Source of the DNA: Hexactinellida sp. DTS-2022
Lineage: Eukaryota > Porifera > Hexactinellida
Assembly: GCA_028753945.1 (NCBI GenBank)
Contig: JAPNXP010000003.1
Location: forward strand, 5,580,001 to 5,644,000
Reading direction: 5' to 3'
DNA length: 64,000 nucleotides
The first letter of the stretch is position 1; every line of letters starts with the position of its first letter. Shown here piece by piece: positions 43,648 to 56,300 of this stretch. Made by a program: the position numbers and the translations under genes. Under the pieces are notes generated by a model. It searched no databases. It had not been told where the DNA came from and worked only from the letters and a program-made list of their open reading frames with translations.

Positions 43648-46600
43648 ATGGCAACTGACCAACCAAAGCTTCTAGAAGAGAACAGTTCCCCAGGTCCCCC
43701 CCAGGCCCCTTTTGAGACGAGAAGGGACATAATTATAATCACACCGGACACAGGACAGGAAATATGTCCTCCAGTGGTTGCTAAGCAACCTCAGAATGGA
43801 ATGCCTACTCAGGTTGGGGAAAATGTAGCTTCACAAAACTCGTCCGTTTCACTTCAAACAGAAGTACAGATACCTCAAACAGCTGATTCCGCTATAAATA
43901 ACACGCCAACTTGTGTGACGTCAAAAGAGACAGTAAGTACAATGCAATCTCAACAGCTGACCGAAATACAGGAACCAGAACCTATTCCCTTATTAGTTCC
44001 TGTTACACTGGCATCTGTTGTAGAGCCTCCAGATATTATACAATCCCAATCTGATGCTATTATTCCAGCAAAGGAATTAGTTATGGAATCTGAACCAATT
44101 ATTCCAGCAAAGAAATTAGTTATGGAATCTGAACCAATTATCCCAGAAAAGAAATTGGAATCTGAAGTAGTTTCGTTACCAGCTCCTACGCACCCTACCC
44201 CAGTGCAGTCTGATGCAACCTCTATGGAATCAACTCCTACATCTGTAACTAGTGTATCAAAACCTGATATTCTGATCCCAGATGCTATTCAGTTACAACA
44301 CTCTTCTGCTACTGAACAACAGATTCCAATTCCAGATATAATTCAATTACAAGATTCTTCTGCCAAAATAGAAATTCCAATTCCTGTTCCTATTCAGTTA
44401 CAAGACTCTTCTTCTGTCAAACCAGAAGTCCAAGTCTCAACAGCTGATTCCGCGCCAGTACAACACTCTTCCACTCCACAGTCCGTACAACCCATTCAAC
44501 CCATTCAACCCATACAACCCATACAATCTATTCAACCCATTCAACCCATTCAACCCATACAATCTATACAGCCTATACAACCAGTACAGTTAGCTAGCCA
44601 GTCCCTGTTTGACGCCGCTGGTGTAGTTATTACGTCACAGTCCCTACAGCCCCTACAGCCTGTACAGTCAGTTAGCCAGGAACTGGAACCTACTCCCATA
44701 TTAGTTCCTGTTACACTGGCTCCTATTATAGAGTCTCCAGATATTAGTATGCAATCCCAATCTGAAGTAATTATTATCCCAGCAAAGGAAATAGTTATAG
44801 AATCTAAAGCTATTATCCCAGCAAAGGAAATAATTATGGAATCACAGCCCATACAACCCATACAGTCATCTAGCCATACACTACCAGACCCCTCTGGTGT
44901 AGTTATTACGTCACAGCAGCCTATGGATATATCTACATCAGATAGCGTGACGTCAGATAGCGTTAGTACAGCTGAGTGCATTACTCACTCCGAGCTAATG
45001 CACACAGAGGGGAATGAGCAGACTCACGTGGCGCCTCATAAAGAGGCTACTCCTACTGGTAAACAACAACAAGCTGACCCCGTTATAATGGATACAGACT
45101 TGCCTGTACAGTTCCCAGCACAAACACAAGACACCCGTTCTATAATCCTAGTGTCAGCTGACTGCTCTGTGGTGGATATATCCCTGCGTCATGTCTCCAT
45201 TGACCCTGCCCTGGTGCCCCTGCCCCCTGACCTGGAGTATATAGAGTCACCCGAGCAGCCCTGCCAGTTACAAACCGTAGCCATAGACACAATAGTCATA
45301 GCAGACAGTCCCTACGTATCCTCCTGTGAAGACCCAATGGAAGTTATAGACCTGACGTCAGATTCAGATCCACATACGCCTTTGAGTGCTCATTGTGCTA
45401 CCACGCCCCCCTCCAAGCGGTCTAAGGTGTCCCTCTCTTCCTACGGAGAGGTGGAGGAGGTGAGACCCGTGTCGGCCCTCTCCCGGGACCTCCAGCTGCT
45501 GGAACAGCTGATAAACAGCTGCGAGATGCTCGGCGGACTCTGCATAGAGGATCAGAAGATCAGCTTTTGCTACCGACACAAGGGCGTGAGCATAGCCTCC
45601 ACACTCTTCTGCATAGAGGAGGATTATCCGCAGCTGACACTCACGGTCACCTCGGAGCAGAAAGAGGTTAGTGTATTGCAAACTATGTTTAGAACCTCGT
45701 TAGTACGAACACGGTTAATACGATCTCCGGATAAAACGAACAAACAGTTCCACAAAATCTGGTCCCTACAATGGCTATTCAATGGGTATTACTCCGGTTA
45801 ATACGAACTCCGGATAAGCGAATAAATTTTAACCGTCCGTTGGTGTTCGTATTAACGAGGTTCCACTTTATGTACAGTCGACTCCGTTTAATAGAACCAC
45901 CGCTTAATAGATTTATCCGCTTTAATGGGGTCAAATTTCATAGGGATTTATGGGACGGAATGACAGTTTGGCTTAAAATATGTTCGTTAATAGATTCTCC
46001 GCTTAATCGCGTCAAAGTAGCCTGGTCCCGAGGTGACTCTATTAAGCGGAGTTGACTGTATAATATCTATCCAATACCTAGATTCCTTTGGTAGTTATAT
46101 GTTGCTATGCTACTCGTGTACTGTAAAACCTTTAGAAAGTGAACACCCTGGGGACCAGCCAATCTTGGAGGTGTTCAGAGGTTTACTGTACTTCTATATG
46201 CTACTCGTATATATTCTATATTTAGAAGTCAGACATTCTCTCTAAGCGTCTCCCCTGCGTTGCCTGGGACGTGCTTAAGGAATGTTGTCACCAGCAGGCT
46301 GTCTCGCCCCCTGCGCTGGAGTCGCTGCCGCCGCAGCTGATGGAGCTGCTGCAGTCAGCTGCGCCGCTGCACTCCCAGCTGAGCACGCAGTCCACCGCCT
46401 CACAGACCAGCAACTGCACTGACGGGGAGTACGACGATATTGGTAAGCATAAAGTGTACTGTAGTGTGATAACTTATAGTAAAACCTCGTTAGTATAGCA
46501 GGTTCTACTGTATATTGTATCCTGTATACTGTAAGTACTCTACTCTGTACAACGTATTATAGAGAACGGTATATAGTATAAACAGTGTATTGTACAGGCA

Positions 46601-49489
46601 TTCGTATATTATGCAGGTTCTACGTATTATTAGAGGAATGAGATTCGAAGTGCTTATTAATGAGATTTTTAACCAAGTCTATAAAGCAGTATGTATTTCT
46701 ATGCTATGTATGGTAAACTCGGTTACTACTTAGTACGTACACTTGGATAATACGTTCCTATTTACAATTTACCGAGTTCTACTTAATAACAACATAAGTG
46801 TTTATATGATCATTATCTACCAATACTGTTATATCTTTCCTAATTCCATTGTCACATATCTGTAACTACAGACCCGTCCGATGACGACTACAATGAGTTT
46901 GACGAGGTGGACGAGGAGGTGAGTATGCACCCTCTGATGGAGAGGGACATCGAGAGGGTCCGGAACAAACACGGACAGTGCTCTCTCGAGACGCGCAACT
47001 ACGGTAGCATCGGGGACATTGACATCGACCTGGTTATAGACATGAACTTCCTGGAGCCGGAAATAGCGCGCGCCTGGGGCGTTAAGCACACGGTGCCTCT
47101 CGTGGTGAGACTCAGTCTCAACTCGGAGCACTATTTGGACGGATCAGATATTAAGGTGGAGGTGTTCCAGGAGGATAGGGGGAACGCCAAAGGTAAGCCT
47201 ACTGTATAACTAATATAAACTATAGTAACGGGCATATAAATGGACTGGCCATAATAACGTTAATTGCGGATACTAAAATACAATAAACTCCCGTTATAAC
47301 TACACTTTCCTTCTCTATGCCACGTTTTAAACAATTTTGGAATCTAGGAAATATGGTTTGTGGTTCAATTCCTTGCAAGCGTTAACGTCAAATGGCCCCT
47401 TAATTTACTTTTTGTGGAATAATTCCAAATCCCAATAATTCGTGGCTATCGCTAACAATTTGATCAATGCACCTAATCACCATGGATATGTAGTCACATA
47501 TAATCGTATCTTTCCACTGTTAGGCATCTGCAAGCAGGTGGAGAAGATAATAAGCCAGTTTATCTCCAACAGCATGAAGGCCAGCAAGAACCCCCTCTGC
47601 AACAGCAAGGTCGAGGAGGCAGTCGAGGCCTACAACTCCCTCGAGCAGCGACTAGCCGAGAAGCGACGCGTCATTCAGAAGAGCTCCGGGGCAACCGCAG
47701 AGCGGAAAGGAATGCTGGCTCAGTTCATGGGGAAGTTCTCGAGGGAGAAGCAGGTCGACTGCGATCAGCTGATCGCTCAGCTGGTAGAGATGGGCTGGGA
47801 GACGGAGCTAGCAGTGCATGCACTGCAAGAGTGCAACATGGATCTGGAGAAAGCTCTCGACTACCTCTCCGAAGAGAAAATAAGCAATACAGCAGCCGAG
47901 AGCGACGAGGTGGGAGTAGAAATAACTTATGTGTAGACCGTCTACCAGGTTTTCTTACTTATACCCATAGACGGCAGGGCTTTTGGTCTACAAATTTATA
48001 GACGGTCTACAAATTTTAGCTTAGTTTGTATGGGCTTTATATACCGTCTACATATAAGGATGCTCCATCTTGTTATACAATAGAATCTCGTTAATACGAA
48101 CACGCTTAATATAAATTATATGTTAATACGGACACTATTTCAGTACGTTCTAACAGTTATACAGTATTTCTAATACATTAATAGAGTAGTAGAGAGTAGT
48201 ATCCAATTATTCCACCCAAAACTTGACTAATATTCTCAGTTTCATGTTACTATAGCACGTTAACCAGACTAATCCAGTACATTACTGCACTTGTGTATTT
48301 ATAGGATTATTTATATTTATAGGAGAACCCGAGGACCCTGGAGACACAGAGATCTCGCGGGGCAGAAGTGTCCGGTCTGGACTGGATGTCCGACATCCAG
48401 GACACTAACGAGGCAGCTCTCAAATCCAAGACGTGTCCCCCTCTCTCCCACGGGTTCCTCTGTCAGGTTATCCAGTACCTGCTTAACCGGATACCCACCC
48501 TTAATGACTTTTGTGTCATTTGCGACGAGACGCATCTCTTCTCAAACGGAGCCATGCTAAAGCCGACCGTATGTGCGAGAGAGCTCTGCTCGTTCGCTTT
48601 TCAGACCCTCGGTGTAATGGCGGATGTTGCTGATTCAATCGCGACTGGTCCCGAGGTGGTGGAGCTGTTAGTCGCGATGTGTAATGCCGCGAGTTTGTCC
48701 GGGCGTAGGACCGATATCCTAGACCCCTACCCCACTGTAGTGGACCCGAATAACCCGCGGCAGTTCGCGTTGCACCCGAAAGAGAAGGATTTCAAGAAAG
48801 TCGAGAAAGCGATGAGCTTTGTGTTGCAGGAACTCAAGGCGCTGCCAGCTGTCCTTAAAGAGAGATTGGATAGTCTCGATTCTACCTCATTCCCCCTGCT
48901 ACAGTGGGTACTGGCCAGCAACAGGTGTCACATCGTTAAGCTTACCCCAGATCGACAGATTAAGTCGATGGGCACAACTCACCAGTTTCTGTTGTTATCA
49001 GCGCCGCCAGCCAAAGAGGCAGCTTTCCGGAAACTGAAACAGAAACACAAGAGTATATACGCGTTCCACGGATCTTCTCTTGAGAACTGGCACTCCATTA
49101 TGCGCAACGGTCTCATGAATGCGTCCGGCACAAAGTTCCAGCTTCACGGCGCTGCCTACGGAGCCGGTATATACCTGAGTCCGCATGCGTCCGTCTCATT
49201 CGGGTACTCAGGTATACACGGGGGCCACCCGTCCCAGGGCGACAAGAAGAAAGGGAGACCAACCATGCTATCGTCACAGAACCTCAATTGTATTGCGCTG
49301 TGTGAAGTTATAGACTCTAAGATTAAGAAATCCGGAAATATCTGGGTGGTACCGGAATCGGATCATGTTGTGACTCGATTCTTCTTCGTATACGAAGATA
49401 ATATAACTGGTGACACTAATTTCGATACAAGAGAAGATAAGTATATTAAAGAAATTGAAAACGCAGTTAAAAGCTTGATCCAAAGTTGA
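43648..49489 (+). CDS. PARP6/PARP8: PARP6/8-type mono-ADP-ribosyltransferase with RWD-like and UBA-like regions
   Basis: Proposed exons are 43648-45666, 46226-46442, 46872-47192, 47524-47909 (or 47915) and 48323-49489, phase-consistent, giving about 1369 residues. Residues 1-590 are low complexity, including a run of Gln-Pro-Ile repeats (44488-44580). Residues 605-720 look like an RWD fold (a QLLEQL helix, ISFCYRHKGVSI strands, a YPQL turn). Residues 747-853 match the N-terminal region of vertebrate PARP6/8 (YGSIGDIDIDL, LSLNSEHYLDG). A UBA-like helix bundle (LVEMGWETELAVHAL) lies at about 930-968. The C-terminal half matches PARP6/8 closely: RIPTLNDFCVICDE, AFHGSSLENWHSIMRNGL, LHGAAYGAGIYLSP, NLNCIALCEVI, TRFFFVYED. 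His and Tyr of the NAD site are present; the polymerase Glu is not evident, as expected for a mono-transferase. Joining the N-terminal exon to the PARP exons rests on splice phase. Confidence 0.88.
44488..44580 (+). repeat. In-frame Gln-Pro-Ile coding repeat in PARP exon 1
   Basis: The repeated nonamer CAACCCATT/CATACAACC encodes a run of Q-P-I triplets with scattered Ser for Pro. Related QP-rich words recur to about 44670 and near 44850. A larger duplicated block (PAKE/KLVMESEPII type, about 44060-44150 and 44760-44840) shows local tandem growth of this exon. Confidence 0.8.
45688..45866. mobile_element. MITE family A at the PARP exon 1 donor
   Basis: AGAACCTCGTTAGTACGAAC at the left and CGTATTAACGAGGTTCCACT at the right; starts about 20 bp after the exon end at 45666. 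Confidence 0.75.
45875..46058. mobile_element. MITE family G (CAGTCGACTCCGCTTAATAG type)
   Basis: CAGTCGACTCCGTTTAATAG / TATTAAGCGGAGTTGACTG ends; GCTTAATAGA words inside. A second copy is at 58090-58284. Confidence 0.85.
46119..46190. mobile_element. 72-bp MITE (ACTGTAAAACCTTTAGAAAGTG type)
   Basis: Short inverted ends CTGTAAAACCTTTAGAAAG / CAGAGGTTTACTG; related in design to 57113-57285. Confidence 0.55.
47933..48062. mobile_element. MITE family M abutting PARP exon 4
   Basis: GTAGACCGTCTACC ... ACCGTCTACATATAAGG with an AGACGGCAGGGCTTTTGGTC centre. Its first bases supply the stop codon that the exon 4 frame would reach if the intron were retained. Confidence 0.7.
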
Positions 49490-49736
49490 ACTGTATTCAA
49501 TCCAATGCAGGATATTTCTTTGTTTTCAATATTTGTGTATATTGTAGTATAAATATGTACAATCAGTAGTATAGATTAAACCCTTAGTCGAGCTGCAATT
49601 GAATCTATACACTTCTAATGACAGTCTTAACTTTATTGCATACGTTATTCTTATGATTTGTGCATGCATTTCAATTAATGTTATCTATTCGCTGGTTTTA
49701 TGAGTGTATATTTCTCTTATACAACTCTTAACAGTA

Positions 49737-50041
49737 CCGTATACTCTCGTTAATACGAATACAGTGGATGCCGGATATAAGAACATCGTCGGGAACTGCA
49801 TATAGTGTTCTTATAACCGGCATAAATTATACAAATTATATGGAAACCGTTTTCCAATATAATGTTCTTATATCCGGTATGACTTATAACCGGATTCTTA
49901 TATCCGGCATCTACTGTACTGTTGAGGAGTACAAGGTTTAATTCACCTAAGCTATACAAGTGTATGCAAGTCACTCTGCTCTGGTTAATACGGACGAATT
50001 TCGACGGTCCCTTGGTATTCGTATCTAACGAGAGTCTACTG
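49737..50041. mobile_element. MITE family A split by a family-D insertion
   Basis: ACTCTCGTTAATACGAA at the left and TCTAACGAGAGTCTACTG at the right are halves of one family-A copy. Confidence 0.65.
49762..49916. mobile_element. MITE family D nested in family A
   Basis: CAGTGGATGCCGGATATAAG / TTATATCCGGCATCTACTG inverted ends, flanked by TA on both sides. Confidence 0.85.
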
Positions 50042-50797
50042 TATATCTTACTTCTAAAATTTTAGCAAAAGTTGAAGGGAAATTTGGTTAATAAGTACTT
50101 AGTGACCTAGTTTTGTCATACAATATAGCTTACCGAGTTATTATTACCTTAAACCTTACAATTTATCTGTTTGCTTAATTTCATTTTATTTCCAATAATA
50201 TATTATTGGATATTTGGTAATTATATGCTTGTTTGAGGTTAGACCATTACTAACATCCTATTTTCATTAGTAAACTAATTAATCTCACTTATTTAAATTC
50301 AAACTTCTCTAATTACCATGCAGATTTTATTCTGCTCTGTTCTATTTTAGGAAATAATAATGTTTAATTGCAATCTGTTATTTCGATTTCATCGAAGGTT
50401 TAATGATGCAATTGTTTTCCAACGTAAAATGTACTACGTAGAATGGACACAATTGTAATTCCTTTATTCAAAAAGGAATTGCACTTGTAAATTGCAATGA
50501 TAGCATTTTTGATATAAAATGTATTTTTATTTTACTAATTCTTTCTTCCTCAAAGCTGCAAAGATTTCTGGTTATTGCTATCGCAGCTGTGCTTGCTTCA
50601 TTAGATTATCCATTATCACAGCATTTTACGAAAAGTCACTTAATATTCTATCAATGACTCTAATTAGTTCATGGGTTAACTATGTTTCTAGAAAATTACA
50701 TGTTCACATCAGAATTCATTTGTTTAATTTGTTTAATTAATGAGAATTGTAATACTGATCGAGTTTGTCTAGCTCATATTAGAGGTCACACAAGTAG

Positions 50798-50970
50798 AGT
50801 AGAACTTCGTTGGTATGACCACGGTTAATACGAAATTCCGGTTAGTACGAACACAATTTCAGTCCCCTTCAAGGCCTTTTCAATACGAATGATACCGGTT
50901 TATACGAATTCCGGATAAGGCGAACGTATTTTCACTGTCCCCTAGTGTTCATACTAACCAGGTTCTACTG
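50798..50970. mobile_element. MITE family A
   Basis: AGTAGAACTTCGTTGGTATG / CATACTAACCAGGTTCTACTG ends, GTTAATACGAA and GGATAAGGCGAAC words. Confidence 0.8.
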
Positions 50971-51406
50971 TAGAGCCTGCGTATACCCGAACTATTCAGC
51001 AAGAATATTTCTCGAAATAACCATGGTTTAACCGACCAAGAAATAACATTTAATTTACGTACTAGTTGAAATAATATTTGTTTATACTATACTATAGAAT
51101 CTATAAATAAATCACTCAAAAGTTGACCAGGCCCTATGATATTAACATTTTCTGGCCCGAATATTAACTACAGATTGCTTAACCCATGACAACTAGTAAG
51201 GAATATTAGGGAGTTTTATTTGATTGCATATCTGGTACAAACTTATACTTTCAGAACAGTTGCTATTACGTTTGTAGCTAATTTTAGGAATTAATTAATA
51301 AATACTCAGAATTTTAATTTCTCTACTCAATTATAATTACTTCATATTAGTAAAGCAACATTCCTCCAAATATGGTTGTAATTCTATCTTTGAATTTAAA
51401 CATGTA

Positions 51407-51594
51407 CAGTAGAACTCGGTTATAAGTTATAACGTACCTTGAGTTAGTACGTACTTCGGCTTAGTACGTACCACAATTTTTTAACAAAGTTGATTAAGCA
51501 GTTGTATTTCTATGTAAGGAAAACTCGTTATGTACCACGTCACTCGAATAATACGTTATTATTTTTCTTTGTACGTAATAACCTAGCTCGACTG
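51407..51594. mobile_element. MITE family H
   Basis: CAGTAGAACTCGGTTATAAG / ATAACCTAGCTCGACTG ends; TTAGTACGTAC words repeated. Confidence 0.75.
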
Positions 51595-52225
51595 TAGCTG
51601 TATTCGCTAACCTGTAACAAACATTGTATTATACACAACTATTATTTCCTTAAAAAAGAGAGTTGTCTTCTATAATTGAACAACAATACACGTATTATAC
51701 TGAAATGTGGTGTCTAGACATTAATATTCATAGACAATGTTTTTAGGCAATCGCCTTAATTTCCTTGCAATAACTACTTTGGATAAGAAATTTTGCTTTA
51801 CAACTATTTGTCTAAGGACTCTAACTCTCAGTTTGCAAAAGGTGTAATTCATATGAACCAATATCATTTGTATTGAGAAAGCTTTGAAGGAGATTGAAAT
51901 AGTGTGTATTAACCGGAATTTTGTATTACCCTTGTTCATACTAACGAGATTATACTGTAATTCAATAAATTATGTAAATTTGTTTCAAAGGTTTTCTTCT
52001 GGATATTTATTAACTACCTAGCACTTTTTCCTGGGAAAATTTGAATATCTTTTCTTTGCTCTCGAAACTCGAAAGGAATATTTTATCAAATTGTAAATGC
52101 ATTTATTTTATAATACTAAACAAATTAAACAATTTGCCTTAACTTTATATACATAACAAATGAAAATAAAATACAAAATTAATGAGAGAAGACAGGATTG
52201 AGCTCTGCGGGTGTTTGTTGTTTGT

Positions 52226-52795
52226 TTATATTTTGTCTTTATCTATTAGCGAGTTCAATTCAGTGCATATAATCTGTAGATGTGAATTGTAGGGCTGATC
52301 TTTATGGAATAGTTTGTCTAAAACAGCCTCACTGTAGAAGAACCTGAACGCATCTGATAGCTTTCGACGTGAACTATCTTTCAGTTTAGTTTTAATACAG
52401 CCCATCAAAATAACTTCGGCCTCTTTTGTCTCTTTGATTAGGTATTCCGGACTGTACGACCAGTCCACTAAGTTGAAACTTAGAATAGTCATCGCTATGT
52501 GTTTGAATTTGCTGCGAAATTCTCTGATTTGCTCCATTTGTCTTTCGTTGAATTCTTTATTTAATATCATTACTCCGATTTTGAACGAACATTTCACAAT
52601 CGATCTCATTCTCTTCTCCGCTTCTTTCGACCCAATTTCCAGCTCCATTATCCGTAGCGATTGGTCCATCAAACGATTGAAATCATCATCGAGTATCATT
52701 TTAGTTAGTGCTTTTGAGTTTGCCATTTTACTGACTATTTTCTTCTCACAGGCAGTTATTAACTTTCTAGATTTGCTATCACTTGCAGTTGCCAT
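52226..52795 (-). CDS. TNFAIP8L: TNFAIP8 (TIPE) family protein
   Basis: A 189-residue single-exon all-helical protein, close to the length of TIPE family members (about 185-200). The family signature is present: KKIVSKMANSKALTKMILDD at the start, FKIGVMILNKEF, FRSKFKHIAMTILSF in the middle and ICTELNSLIDKDKI at the end. TIPE proteins carry phosphoinositides and modulate PI3K signalling, cell death and inflammation; the hydrophobic-cavity helices are recognisable here. A minus-strand AATAAA (52102-52107 on the plus strand as TTTATT) lies about 120 nt past the stop. It is divergent from KDM4, with start codons 532 bp apart. Confidence 0.93.
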   Translation of the reverse strand: MATASDSKSRKLITACEKKIVSKMANSKALTKMILDDDFNRLMDQSLRIMELEIGSKEAEKRMRSIVKCSFKIGVMILNKEFNERQMEQIREFRSKFKHIAMTILSFNLVDWSYSPEYLIKETKEAEVILMGCIKTKLKDSSRRKLSDAFRFFYSEAVLDKLFHKDQPYNSHLQIICTELNSLIDKDKI

Positions 52796-53326
52796 TTATT
52801 GTACAGCAGTTATATAGGCTATTGCTTGCTTTGGTAATATTATGAATTCGATTTAACCTCTATTTATTCATTCTGAGACCTGCATAATCTTATAATCAAT
52901 GCTTCTAGAATTTCACTATAATAATCCAAACTAGTAATTCTATACTTATAGCATATCTCCTCGCTACTCTAAACTCGCCAGGCAACTTATTCCGGCGGTC
53001 GAATCCTTAGCGAATATCTGTTCTCACTGTATAATTTAATTCCTTATCTGCCCAGAAAATAGTCTAGGATATTCAATTGGAAATCTCTGTTTTCGCACGT
53101 CTATGAATTCTATTGCAACCAAATCAATACAACATGAATAATGCTAGGTATTTTCCGTTTGCTTTTATGAAGTTACTCGTTTTATTATTATTATTATTAT
53201 TATGCGACTATAAGCAGTGAAATTTACATGCCCTACTCTAATAAGTATTGGGGCTATTTGTAACGTATATTTACGATTATATTTCTATTCCCTGTTTTGA
53301 ATGCAATAAATATTATTCTGTAGCAA
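52796..53326. promoter_or_regulatory. Divergent intergenic region, TNFAIP8-like and KDM4
   Basis: 532 bp separate two start codons that point away from each other. An (ATT)n run lies at 53176-53200. No clean MITE was seen, unlike most other gaps, consistent with a shared promoter; this is inference. Confidence 0.4.
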
Positions 53327-56300
53327 ATGGATATTTGTGAATGGGATTGGGAGGATGGAGTTATGGTGTTCAAACCAACCATGGATCAGTTCAGAGATTT
53401 CTCTCAATTCGTATCTCTCATTGAGTCTCAGGGGGCTCAGAAGAAGGGAATCGTTAAAGTTATACCACCAAAAGAATGGTCGCCAAACCAGATAAATTAT
53501 TCTGAAATAGATTTCCAAATCCCGTGTCCCATTCTACAGCTTATAAGCGGCTCCCAGGGAGTGTATCAAATGTATAATATTCAGAAAAAGCCGACCAACT
53601 TCAAATCCTTTCAGAAACTGACCGCGTCTGACAAATACAAAAGTCCCAAAACTCAGGATATCGATGAGCTGGAGAGGAAGTACTGGAAGAACGTAACTTT
53701 CAATCAGGTCATATATGGAGCGGACGTATCAGGGACTCTGTTTGATAGTGACGTCACTATCTGGAATATCAAGTATGTTATAGTATATATCTTGTTATTG
53801 AAGTATGTAATAGGTACAGTATAAGGATTTATCCAGGAGCGCGAGACGCTCCTTTTAGTGCATGATTATTTGAAAATGTGAATTTAGGAGCGCGAAATTT
53901 TGAATCGTCTCCTATGCCGTAACATTAATTTAGGATTTAGGCGTATGAAAATTGGATCAGACCAGGATTAGGAGCCATTTACAAATGGCTGTATAATACA
54001 CTTGTACAGTATACTCCCGTTATAACCAAGTCGGATATAACGAAATGGATATTTTAATCTCCATTTTCGTTATATCGAGCAGGCTTTCATCCAGGAAAAA
54101 AATTATCCCGCTCCTAGATTTTGTTAGAACTCGTTCAGTTTTCAATTTGTACGGCTAGATTAGTCATCTTGTATTCAGTCTATAGGAGCAACTCTCGATA
54201 TTGTAGTCCTAGAATCGATTTTTGTACACCTAGATAAAAATCCTGCCAAATACGCTCCTTTATTCGCGCCCAGCACGCCTGGATAACACCCTGTATAATC
54301 CGAGTAATGTATCTATTCACTCCTATTTATACTTGTGTAGCAATCTGGACAGCATCCTACAGACGATCCCGCGTCAGACCGGCATCAGCATCCCTGGTGT
54401 CCACACGGCCTATCTCTACTTCGGCATGTGGGGCGCTACTTTCGGCTGGCACACGGAGGACATGGATCTGTACAGTATTAACTACCTGCACCACGGGGCA
54501 CCCAAACTCTGGTACGGGATTCCGGCAAACGACGCTCATAAACTGGAGCAGCTCTCTCGCTCATTCTTCCCAGACCACTTCAGGGATTGTCCCGCCTTCC
54601 TACGTCACAAGATGACTGTCATATCTCCTACCGTCCTAAAGAAATTCTCGGTTCCCTTCTCGAGGGTTGTGCAGCGAGAGAATCAGATTATGATCACATT
54701 TCCGCGCGCGTACCACTCAGGTTTCAACTTAGGACTCAATATAGCTGAGAGCACAAACTTCGCTACTGAACAGTGGATAGATATCGGTAAGAGAGCAGTC
54801 AGTTGTCACTGCGATCCAGAGGGGGTACACATTGATATGGACCTGTTCGTTAAGGAGTACCAACCTGACCAGTACCAGGCGTACCTAGCTCAGAAGAAGA
54901 AACAGAACCTCGTTAAAAGCCGCGCGGATAAGAATAGATCTGTCAAACAAAACGCGAATAAGTCTGGTAACTCTGAAATGGAGCTCGATTCACTGACAGA
55001 TAAAGATCTGAAGCTGGAGGCTAAAATGAATGACTGGTGCGCCAAATTCTCCGGGCTCTGGAAAGGACAGACACAGGATAACTTTATATTTGAGTCCGCT
55101 TTTAATCTGGTCATGAGTCAGAGAGGGAGTCGCTGCTCAGTGTGTGCCCTCTTCGAAGACCCGTCTCCCTTCCAGGGTTTCAGTCGCGAGGAGCTACTCA
55201 CCACTTACTGGGCTCTCAAACTCAATAAGAAGGGCGGGCTCATGAGTCCGGATATTATTTCCGAAACAGACAAGACACCCCCCTCTCCCACCCCCGCTGA
55301 TACGAAGCAAATATCGCCGCAGAGTAAGAACAAACCGAAGATCATCCCTAAAAAGCGTCGCGCCACTAAGAAGCCCCCCTCTGTCCCCCTGTCCCCCCTG
55401 GCCCCGCCCGAGATCAGCAAGATTATAACGCAGGAGCTCAGAAACGTCCTCTCGACAGAGAACTCTCTCCCCCCAACCTGTGAGCTCTCTCCCGAACACA
55501 AACCCAAGTCTGAGCTGGTAGTGGACAGCTGCATGATGATAGAAACCTGTGAGAACTTCTCCCTCGCGGAGGAGACAGTATTCGCACTCAGGAGCGACGC
55601 GAGCGACAAGCGGCGCTCCGGGGACCACAGGTTCTCAAACGGCGAAAAGAAACCGCGATTCTCCGGGGACTCCCCCGATCTAGCGTCCGGTTGCGACCTC
55701 TCTAAATCCACCTTAAGTTTCCACAGCAGCTTGTTGTGCCCGCCTCGCGACCGGCCGGCCTGTTCGCTGTCCTCGGAGAGCTCAGAAGAGGAGGATGAGG
55801 AGATTATACAGTGCATTCAGTGCAGAATAGCCGTGCACCCCTCCTGCTACGGACTCAGGGTAGATGACGTCAGACCCAACTGGCTCTGCTCGCGGTGCCG
55901 CGACAAGAGTTTCGTGGCTCAGTGCGAGTTGTGCCAGCTGCGAGGCGGCCCGCTTAAGCCGACCTCTAACGGGAAGTGGGCACACGTCACCTGTGCAGTC
56001 GTCGTGCCAGAGGTCCTATTCGGGGACCCGGACAAGCGGGAGCCGGTTAACATAACCTGTATACCCAAGTCACGATGGCGACTTAAGTGTTTGTACTGCG
56101 CGTCTCACGGGGCCAGGGGCGGGGCCGGGCTCCAATGCGGGTACCGGAAATGTCCCTCTTCTTTCCACGTGACGTGTGCACAGTATAACGGTATAGTGCA
56201 TTGGGCACCGGATAATGACGGTAGTAAGGGAATACGCGCTAACTGCCCGAGACACGACAAGGATAAACAGGAGGAGGTGCGAAGAGAGCTTAAACTTATT

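Larger units (their letters stand above)
49490..52225. other. Gene-free region between PARP and TNFAIP8
   Basis: AT-rich; carries MITEs at 49737-50041, 50798-50970 and 51407-51594 plus a family-A remnant near 51840-51958. No coding exon recognised. Confidence 0.55.

Noticed and set aside
55194-55816. Overlapping minus-strand frames of 144 and 203 codons in KDM4
   Set aside because: Shadows of the low-complexity KDM4 exon on the opposite strand.
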